A stretch of 13,351 nt of DNA from Russula earlei (taxonomy: Eukaryota > Basidiomycota > Agaricomycetes > Russulales > Russulaceae): assembly GCA_025769875.1 (NCBI GenBank), contig JAGFNK010001191.1, positions 1 to 13,351 on the forward strand, in the 5' to 3' direction. The position numbers and the translations under genes are program-made. The stretch's first letter is position 1; the number at the start of each line of letters is the position of its first letter. The notes under the pieces are model-generated. The model searched no databases and was not told where the DNA came from. It saw only the letters and a program-made list of their open reading frames with translations. Below are positions 7,829 to 13,351 of the stretch, in pieces.

Positions 7829-8809
7829 TGGGTGCTGTGGTCAAGGTCTTGACGTTGGGTGCAAGGTAATAGGTGTGTGGTCAGTGGCGAAGGATGAAAG
7901 GAATTTGAGGCTGGCTAAGGTGGTGGCAGAGGACCTGCAACATAACACCGAGTGGGCTGTGGCATGCACACGTGGTTGGTGGCAAGGCTGGGTGAAGTGG
8001 CGAGCTCTTGGTGAGGCAGTTGGGATCTTGACATTGGGCATGAGGTGGTAGAATGTGGTCATGGTGAGGATGAAAGGGAGATGAGTGGAGGAAGGCATCA
8101 CTGTCACATTGTGTCGCATCGCATTTCCACATGTGATTCTGTGGCCAGCTGTGATTTGCCTTACAGTGGGACCAGCTTCCAAAAGTGCATTGGGTGTTCT
8201 TGACATCTATGGTAATATTGATGTCATATTCTACCTACTCCTGAAATGTGTCCTGTTAAATCCTTAGATTAAGTGAAATCAATGTATTGAGTGAGTCTTG
8301 TGTGAGTGAGCATGCAGCATCCAAATGCACTAGCACATATGTGCATGAGAAAGCTAGATAAGATAAGCAAAGTTACTCAGTGTCTTGCACATAAGCAATC
8401 ACTGTAATATATAGTCCACAGCACATATGTAGGATAACTAAATAGTAACATAGGATCATATATATCTCATCAGAGCAATCCCTCAGTCACCTTGGCACAT
8501 GTGTGATTAGCCATGCAATCGATCTCAATCATGTGTGCTCCTTATGTGGGTGATCACAACATGTACATATCCACATCTGATTTATCTCTGCTCACCTGCT
8601 TCTGTTCTTGATTCATGTGTGAGTTGTTTTTTTTTTCTAACTATGTTGTATGGTTCAAACCTAGCCAGAACCTGAACCAAACCTGCTGAACCCAGTTCTC
8701 TCAGTTCTTGTTTGCAGTTCTGGCTACCCCCTCCTTTTTGCCTGGTTCTGGTTTGCAGTTCAGAGAAATAGCTCAGAGAACTGGACCAAACTGAACTTTG
8801 GCATCCCTA

Positions 8810-8817
8810 ACAGGGAA
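8810..8817. other. Right target-site duplication (ACAGGGAA) of the hAT-type element
   Basis: It directly abuts the GGCATCCCTA terminus; the single mismatch with the left copy is G to A. Confidence 0.65.
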
Positions 8818-9133
8818 ATAGAAGAAGGGATGATCATGGCTGGCTTCAACGGAGCTTGACTGAACACTATGAGAGCTGTGTGAGTCCACACTCCCCACCA
8901 CTCAGAGGTGGCAGCTTGTGGGCCAGGTTATCCCAACCTGTGTCAAGTGTGCTTCCTGATACTACCCTGAAAAAAATTGTTGCACATGTGCATGGTTATA
9001 AGAGATAGTTAAACAGCAAGATCTGAACATATTGGGAGTGAGTAGGTACATCAGAAAAAAACAAAAATGCTATGTAGTGCTATATAGCTACCATAGTGTC
9101 TGTAGCAACTTTACAACCATTGAGGTTTCATGC
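8818..9133. other. Decayed DNA without a recognisable gene
   Basis: I see no domain, splice pattern or transposon terminus. One small palindromic spot (GCACATGTGC, about 8982-8991) is present. Confidence 0.4.
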
Positions 9134-9175
9134 CTACATAGCAACCACCAAACTCTATATAGCCACCACCAGAGT
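9134..9175. repeat. Two degenerate 21-bp tandem units
   Basis: CTACATAGCAACCACCAAACT and CTATATAGCCACCACCAGAGT lie head to tail. Weaker relatives (CTATATAGCTACCATAG near 9080, CCTATGTAGCCAACCAC near 9226) suggest a decayed minisatellite. Confidence 0.6.
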
Positions 9176-9346
9176 TATATACAGTTCTCCCCATAGTCAA
9201 CAATAGTCTGGAGTGCTACAGAAGCCTATGTAGCCAACCACACACCTATGTTCTACCCATTGCAAAATTGTTATGATAAACAACTCAGGCACTTGCATCC
9301 ACAAAAATGTCAGGAAACAATGTATATTTATATTCACACATCAATG

Positions 9347-10140
9347 CTAACTAATATTTTTAAACTCCTTGACATCTACATTGTCACTCCAGTCAATGCC
9401 ATTCTGATGTTCTTCAATTGCCTTCTTGATGGCATCCTCAGAAAGTGAGTTCTGGTGTGAGCAAGACCCTTCTTCAGCATCAAACTTTCAATAGACACTG
9501 TCAACTTGCTAGCACAGTTCATTTGAAGGCGAATGAATACAGACCAGCCACCAATGAATATTGCCTTCTGCAACACCAGCAGGATACCAAGGTCCTTCAT
9601 AGCTTGGTTCAAAACTTTGGAGCATCTCATCTGTGTCCTCAAAAACATGCTTGTAGTCTGCCACTGTGAAGGTGACAGGGCTATATGACCTGGTTCTCCA
9701 TTCATTGAGGGTGCATTCCATCTATATGTTCAATAAATATGGCTTAGCAAGGGCAAAATTTGGAAAATTCACCACAGACAGTGTGAGCACAATGGCAACC
9801 AGTGGGAATGGATCATATTGATCATGGAATATAATGGCATCAGGCTTGCCTTTTGATGAATTTCAGAACCAGACTTTGTTGATTATGTCTTGGATTGCAT
9901 GGCTCTTCAAAAACTGCTCCACCCTGTTGTTTGCTGTGGGAAACCCTGGTCAACAGCACAACATGAAATGTTAGTACACTGACTGGCAACATACCTGATA
10001 AACATAAGTGAAATCACACTTGAGCTTGGCCACTCAAGTGCGTTGGTTGGCAATGATGGTCAGATTGTATGTGTGTTGGAAGTTGAAAACATTGGCCACC
10101 ACATCTTTGGCCTTGGTCTTGACATCACTGTGAAGATGGC
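9347..10140 (-). pseudogene. DUF6532-like protein pseudogene (fungal, transposon-associated family)
   Basis: Read right to left: VKTKAKDVVANVFNFQHTYN then LTIIANQRT (about 10123-10037), TGA (10034-10036), VAKLKCDFTYVYQ, an intron, FPTANNRVEQFLKSHAIQDI then INKVWF, TGA (9863-9865), KGKPDAIIFHDQYDPFPLVA then IVLTL, a TAG, ECTLNEWRTRSYSPVTFTVA then DYKHVFEDTDEMLQSFE (about 9718-9600), TAG, TGA, and a tail SEDAIKKAIEEHQNGIDW ending at TAG 9347-9349. The order of a V-x-Y-x-L block, an F-Y/TYP-like block, KVWF, an F-P-L-x-A-x-V-L-T block, EW and a final Y-x-x-x-F-E-D block matches the fungal DUF6532 family as I remember it; a search is needed to confirm. The function of that family is not known. 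Several stops fit CGA to TGA changes. The copy is clearly inactive and its 5' exons were not found. Confidence 0.55.
9946..9994 (-). other. Intron (GTATGT...GACCAG, 49 nt) with TACTAAC branch site
   Basis: It has a consensus donor, an exact TACTAAC branch site and a CAG acceptor. It separates DFTYVYQ from FPTANNRVEQF in the DUF6532-like pseudogene. The frame is shifted by one across it, presumably through decay. Confidence 0.65.
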
Positions 10141-10236
10141 TGGATCATGCTGTGATCTATGTGGCCCATGTATAACTAAACAAATAGAATGTATATATTC
10201 ACTCACTATGTTATGGTGTCATGGCCATTAGAGCAT

Positions 10237-10290
10237 TAGCTCAACTCAGTGGGGCCAAGTCCCAGTGACTTGGTTCAAGGGTTCAATGGG
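10237..10290 (+). other. tRNA-like fragment, possible SINE head or tRNA pseudogene
   Basis: TAGCTCAACTCAGTGG (10237-10252) resembles a Pol III box A and D-arm (GCTC pairs with GGGC). CAAGT-CCCAGTG-ACTTG (10256-10272) forms a perfect 5-bp stem with a 7-nt loop, like an anticodon arm. GGTTCAAGG and GGTTCAATG (10272-10288) look like box B, with CpG changed to CpA. There is no pairing T-arm and no acceptor stem, and position 33 would be C rather than T, so it is not a working tRNA. A tRNA-derived SINE relic or chance are both possible. Confidence 0.25.
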
Positions 10291-10299
10291 GGCTGGCTT

Positions 10300-11039
10300 C
10301 AGGAGACCGGCTCAAAAGCTTTAGTGTCTCAAGACTAGATCAAAGGATGACCTAATCCACAGACATAGTTGATCTTCTGGTTACTTCACAGAAGAGGAGG
10401 ATGATGATAGAGCAAGAGAAGAATAAGAGGAACACAAGGGTTCCTCCTAGTGTTTTGATGTCAAGCAAGGTATAAGCCAGCACAAGCAAGTTGTGATTGA
10501 GACAGAGTACAGGACAAGGGATGCATGTTACCAAGTGGTTTGGGGTCTGGAAGATGCTGGAACACCTGAACTATGGACTGCACTGTTTGCATCATGCATG
10601 CATCAGATCTTATTGCTGTTTTCAGCGCACTTGGCAGAGCTTGAATTCCACCCAAATCGGCGCAGAAACCCCCTCAAACATGTGGGATAAATATCTCCTT
10701 CAAAACAGCTTCGATTCATATGAAAATTATCGTCCCTGAATCGCTTGAATGAGGGCTAGGCAGCCCCATTGTTTTCATGAGATTTGAGTGAGAATTGGTG
10801 GAGCTGGACTCAAGCCACCTCCACATGTGTATTAGATGAATTACAACTCAAAATCATGGTCTATATCCATTATTTTCCCTCATGTTGTACCCATGGGCTG
10901 TCTTGAGGCAGCCCCATAGTGTTTTTGACTCAAGTGTTGTGGTGTGCAACGTTGTTTCCAGTGCGATTGGAGTCACGGCCAGCCACTCATCACCCCTCTC
11001 GCCTCTCGATTCTGACCATCCTTCTTGTTTTTCACAGAC
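10300..11039. other. Unassigned repeat-like DNA
   Basis: No gene was recognised. A short direct repeat occurs: GGCAGCCCCATTGTTTTCAT near 10760 and GGCAGCCCCATAGTGTTTTT near 10907, each followed by a GA-x-T-x-AAGTG-like stretch. CpGs reappear from about 10630 rightward. Confidence 0.4.
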
Positions 11040-11076
11040 AGAGAGGAGTGGGTTGCAAATAGGGGTCCTATTCTGA

Positions 11077-11175
11077 ACTCTTTCTACTACAGAGTAGCTA
11101 GGGTGTTTTTATATATAGGAGAGAGGTACTAGAGATGAAAGGCATGAAAGTGAATCAAGACTGGTTGAGACGGTG
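11077..11175. repeat. Copy A of a dispersed direct repeat
   Basis: GAGTAGCTAGGG...TATATAGGAGAGAGGTACTAG then GACTGGTTGAGA. It is repeated about 260 bp downstream (11337-11422) and, diverged, inside the hAT-type element (6805-6960). Confidence 0.8.
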
Positions 11176-11336
11176 TAGCGAGTCCGGGGACGCGCGAGTG
11201 AGATTGTAAGGCTGACTGGTCCAAGGTAAGAGGAGAGGAGAGAGGGGAGGGGAGCAGTCCCAGCTGGAATGCTGAGTGCAGATGTGGACACGAAGATGGC
11301 TTCTTGAGGCAGACAGAGGGAAGAGGGGATCTTTTT

Positions 11337-11422
11337 GAACTGAGTAGCTAAACAATTTATATACAGGAGAGAAGGTACTAGAGATGAAATGCATGAAAGA
11401 GAATCCAGACTGGTTGAGATGG
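11337..11422. repeat. Copy B of the dispersed direct repeat
   Basis: GAGTAGCTAAAC...TATACAGGAGAGAAGGTACTAG then GACTGGTTGAGA in the same order as copy A. It continues into GAAAGGCTTGAGACACGAAC, which also occurs in copy C. Confidence 0.8.
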
Positions 11423-11768
11423 TCAAGGCGGTCATGAAAGGCTTGAGACACGAACACATCTAGTGTGCCAAGGCATGCATGCATGCGCGGTTGGTGGCAA
11501 GGGCTGTTACGAACCAAGGCCAAGTCCTGGCCGAAGATTGTCCTATTTTACTCAAGAAGAACCTCTCTCACTTTGCATTGCCGACTCCCTTCCATTTTCT
11601 GGGCTATCCCCCCTGCGATACAAGATATTGCTATTGCAAAGGCACTATAACACGACCAGGCACCAGTTTCCTAATCGGGTAATCATCGCGTGGCAGCCAC
11701 ATGGCCACTCAGCCACCATGGACCCGAAACAGCGGCACAAACTCTTAGAAACTGTTGCATAAATCATC

Positions 11769-11869
11769 TGACGTCATCAAGGCTCCAATGACATCATGGC
11801 TGACTGAGCGACTCCACAGTGACCTCATAGGCTCACTAAGCGCTCCACAGTGACATCATAATGATGTCA
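11769..11869 (+). promoter_or_regulatory. Array of CRE/ATF-like motifs in the LTR U3 region
   Basis: TGACGTCA (11769-11776), TGACATCA (11789-11796), TGACCTCA (11820-11827), TGACATCA (11851-11858) and TGATGTCA (11862-11869) lie within about 100 nt. Part of them are carried by a degenerate ~30-bp repeat (GCGCTCCACAGTGACATCA). The palindrome TGACGTCA is the classic site for CREB/ATF-type bZIP factors. A regulatory role here is inferred from motif and location upstream of the TATA box. Confidence 0.45.
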
Positions 11870-12005
11870 TCGCTCCACAATGATCAGTAATGCGCTCAGT
11901 AAGCCTGAAAGTTGACACAAGCAAGTTTATGCCTCTGTAGTCCTATTGGATGGTATCAAAGAGTCTAGAATAGTCCCAGTACTTTGTAATCGATCCTGTA
12001 TACTG

Positions 12006-12013
12006 TATATAAG
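12006..12013 (+). promoter_or_regulatory. TATA box of the LTR (TATATAAG)
   Basis: The motif is conserved in the solo LTR as TATATAAG on the minus strand near 7320. It sits after the CRE-like array, as expected for the end of U3. Confidence 0.6.
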
Positions 12014-12317
12014 CCCCAATGAAGTATGGCAGTCGTCAGACTGTCCATTTGTGATACTCTCCACTTCCTGGGTACTCCCCTGCGACTGCTCAGTCTAAAG
12101 CCTTCCCTCGCCTTCAAGGTACTCTTCAACGACCGCCTTGTTTAAAGTCCCTCGCTGCACTGGCCTCTACTCTTCGCCTCTGCCTCCTGCAACACGTACC
12201 AGTCCCTATCTGGTATCTTCTAGTCGTTTGGCTCGTCCTCCTGTTCAACGCCGTTTACGCCGCGTACCATCTGTTCCGACCCCTGCCCACCTGCTCCTGA
12301 GTCCTTAGTGATCAGCA

Positions 12318-12367
12318 GTACGTGTCTTGACATCTGGACAGTCTCTCATCATTCTTGTATTAACCAG
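12318..12367 (+). other. Candidate 50-nt intron spanning the LTR/internal junction
   Basis: It has a GTACGT donor (12318), a branch-like GTATTAAC and a CAG acceptor (ending 12367), with the usual fungal intron length. Splicing would remove the last 15 nt of the LTR and the primer-binding region from the mRNA. It would also remove the TAA at 12361 that otherwise closes the downstream frame. In the spliced frame the sequence stays open back to a TAG at 12221, still without an ATG. Confidence 0.4.
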
Positions 12368-13302
12368 CCAACGCTCAAGTGTCTACTCCCAACTCCCCCA
12401 CTCTTGTCAATACCTCCCTGCGTCTCCCTTCTCCTCTCCAGCCCACTCCACGCACTGCCCTTCGCATCCTCACTGAAGACGTCGACCCGGTCGACACATC
12501 CTCACCCCTCAGCCTCTTATACTCCCCAACGGCTCCCCCATCATCTCCTACCACTGTCCAACCTATCCCAGACAACTTTGTCCCTGTTGGCACTCCCCCT
12601 CCTGCGCAGAACGAACAACAGCAAGCGGATCGACCTCCCTTGCCTGAAGGCTTCCTTGACCGCCCCCCTTGCACAGTATTTCGCTTCCATCCGCACCAGT
12701 ACTTCGTCCTCCCCACCACCAATCGTCGCCAGGAGCAGTGGTGTCCCCTCCACGACTTGAATCATCAAGACTACCTTGGACGCATCCCTACCTCAGACCA
12801 GTTAGCTCGTCGCGCATTCACAGACACCTTCACCACCGCCTTTCGTGCACGCATCGTCCACACTTTTGCGGTCGAACCCTCCAACACTGCCCTTGCCACC
12901 CAGTACAATCTTACCCCCTTTGGCATCTGTTCCAACGTCGGGATATACGCCCCGGACGCTGACTTCCCCCTTGGACGTATCGCTTACATTTTTAATACAT
13001 CATTATTTAGGAAGCTCCTTACCTTACCTGCCATTTACCGTCCTGCTTACGAAGGGTCCTTTTGCCTGTCTATTGTACACGATTTCCTGGACGGACGCCT
13101 AGCTTTCGCGTATGGTTACTTACACTTCGAAGAGAACAGTAACCGTGTCTCCTTGCGTCACTACTCGACTTATACCGTCGATACCATCCGCTTTAACCCC
13201 CAACTACTTCGCTTTTGCTTTACACCTCGTATTCCCCTTAACCCTCTCGAGATAATTGAGAGGTACCAGCTCGAAACCATAGATCTTGCGCACGGTTCTT
13301 AA
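12364..13302 (+). CDS. Unrecognised ORF in the LTR-element internal region (gag position), no ATG
   Basis: The frame is open from 12364 to the TAA at 13300-13302, about 312 codons. I do not recognise it. Residues about 1-90 are rich in Pro, Ser and Thr and probably disordered. Residues about 95-307 look folded, rich in Phe, Tyr and Leu, with Cys near 98, 122, 184, 229 and 290. There is no CCHC zinc knuckle and no protease, reverse transcriptase or integrase motif. The position just after a 5' LTR suggests a gag-like role, but nothing in the sequence proves it. The frame contains no methionine at all: the first possible start at 12379 is GTG and an upstream TAA sits at 12361. Translation would therefore need an upstream exon (see the intron 12318-12367) or another mechanism. 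The lack of stops over 900 nt and the C-rich third positions contrast with the decayed genes elsewhere, suggesting a recent or selected sequence. Confidence 0.55.
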   Translation, partial: PANAQVSTPNSPTLVNTSLRLPSPLQPTPRTALRILTEDVDPVDTSSPLSLLYSPTAPPSSPTTVQPIPDNFVPVGTPPPAQNEQQQADRPPLPEGFLDRPPCTVFRFHPHQYFVLPTTNRRQEQWCPLHDLNHQDYLGRIPTSDQLARRAFTDTFTTAFRARIVHTFAVEPSNTALATQYNLTPFGICSNVGIYAPDADFPLGRIAYIFNTSLFRKLLTLPAIYRPAYEGSFCLSIVHDFLDGRLAFAYGYLHFEENSNRVSLRHYSTYTVDTIRFNPQLLRFCFTPRIPLNPLEIIERYQLETIDLAHGS

Positions 13303-13315
13303 AAAAGTAAGAACC
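13294..13315 (+). terminator. Hairpin over the stop codon (GGTTCTTA-aaaaag-TAAGAACC)
   Basis: Perfect 8-bp arms surround a 6-nt A-rich loop; the TAA of the ORF lies at the top of the left arm and the loop. In a fungus it would not be a factor-independent terminator. It could be an mRNA structure or chance. Confidence 0.35.
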
Positions 13316-13331
13316 ACCCTTGTAACGCTTC

Positions 13332-13350
13332 AATAAAGATCAAATAAAGA
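13332..13350 (+). promoter_or_regulatory. Two AATAAA signals in an 11-bp repeat (AATAAAGATCA)
   Basis: AATAAA occurs at 13332-13337 and 13343-13348 as part of AATAAAGATCA-AATAAAGAT. About 30 nt after the stop codon this is a plausible poly(A) signal. It could also be the start of a longer tandem array cut by the window end. Confidence 0.45.
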
Positions 13351-13351
13351 T

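Larger units (their letters stand above)
6291..8809. mobile_element. Non-autonomous hAT-type element, interrupted by a solo LTR
   Basis: The left end starts TAGGGATGCC (6291-6300) and the right end is its exact complement GGCATCCCTA (8800-8809). The outer flanks are ACAGGGGA (6283-6290) and ACAGGGAA (8810-8817), an 8-bp target duplication with one mismatch. Eight-bp duplications are typical of hAT transposons. The subterminal zones at both ends are packed with GGTTC/GAACC and GGTTCTGG-type motifs, likely transposase-binding sites: palindromes at 6314-6330, a 16-bp tandem pair at 6354-6385, and related motifs at 8650-8800. No transposase is encoded; internal frames show no domain. The interior is strongly CpG-poor. 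Without the inserted LTR and its duplication the element would be about 1.68 kb. Whether the pseudogene at 32-3631 once mobilised it cannot be told, because that gene's own ends are not visible. Confidence 0.75.
11505..12332 (+). mobile_element. LTR of an LTR retrotransposon, probably the 5' LTR
   Basis: It starts TGTTACGAACC (11505) and ends TCTTGACA (12332), 828 nt. The borders were fixed by comparison with the solo LTR at 6990-7823, where a perfect target duplication marks them. The flanking bases AGGGC (11500-11504) do not recur after 12332, so this is not a solo LTR: the element's internal region should follow. TGG two bases after the LTR (12335) is a possible start of a primer-binding site, but the tRNA cannot be named. 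Features inside: TGACGTCA-type sites (11769-11869), TATATAAG (12006-12013), and a pyrimidine-rich downstream half. CpGs are largely retained, which suggests a younger copy than the solo LTR. Reverse transcriptase and integrase are not in the window. Confidence 0.8.

Noticed and set aside
7841..8206. Minus-strand open frame of 121 codons inside the hAT-type element
   Set aside because: The sequence is repeat-like, related to 11480-11504, and CpG-depleted; no motif or plausible start context.
11109..11523. Two overlapping minus-strand frames of about 120 codons
   Set aside because: They are translations of the direct repeats A and B, giving the same LDSLSC-SSLVP phrase twice, rather than a gene.
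12308..12760. Plus-strand frame of 150 codons overlapping the long ORF
   Set aside because: It begins with GTG, lies across the LTR end, and is shorter and more biased in composition than the main frame.
1..13351. CRISPR arrays, rRNA genes or bacterial-type operons
   Set aside because: No regularly spaced repeats, rRNA segments or ribosome-binding-site-linked genes were seen; introns and element types point to a fungus.

Overview
The window looks like a transposon-rich stretch of a basidiomycete (probably Agaricomycete) genome. The evidence is the short introns of about 50 nt with GTATGT/GTACGT-type donors and CTGAC/TACTAAC-type branch sites, a BED-finger hAT transposase of the type common in mushroom-forming fungi, a DUF6532-like relic, and LTR and MITE-type elements. 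Nothing looks bacterial. Almost every gene is broken. The one long undisturbed reading frame is at the right edge.

Layout. (1) 32-3631, minus strand: a multi-exon hAT transposase pseudogene. It runs from an unusual N-terminal extension (3007-3631) through a BED zinc finger (2500-2863) and the catalytic region to a damaged C-terminal dimerisation domain. (2) 3713-4592: no gene; TATACA microsatellite and small palindromes. (3) 4593-4998: a near-perfect 406-bp foldback element with two 200-nt arms, a 6-nt loop, CACTA/CACAA termini and a 3-bp ATA duplication. (4) 5003-6280: CpG-containing DNA carrying a broken DHHC-type protein acyltransferase gene on the plus strand. The zinc-finger half, a membrane segment and the TTIE motif are visible, but the DHHC catalytic core is missing. 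(5) 6291-8809: a non-autonomous hAT-type element with TAGGGATGCC termini and an imperfect 8-bp target duplication. A minus-strand solo LTR (6990-7823, flanked by ATGGG) is inserted in it. (6) 8818-11040: decayed DNA with a minus-strand DUF6532-like pseudogene (9347-10140) and a tRNA-like fragment. (7) 11040-11504: tandem copies of the same repeat found inside the hAT-type element. (8) 11505-12332: a plus-strand LTR of the same family as the solo LTR but with its CpGs largely intact. It is followed by an internal region with an unrecognised frame of about 310 codons that contains no methionine, ending in a hairpin and AATAAA signals at the window edge.

How it fits together. There is no operon or pathway here. 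The window records successive insertions: an LTR element into a hAT element, which itself landed next to a host acyltransferase relic. Many disabling stops fit CGA to TGA changes, and the older LTR has lost CpGs that the younger copy keeps, which suggests methylation- or RIP-like mutation of repeats. The least explained items are the foldback element, the Met-less frame beside the LTR, and the acyltransferase that has lost exactly its catalytic core. All calls come from reading the sequence by eye; no searches were run.
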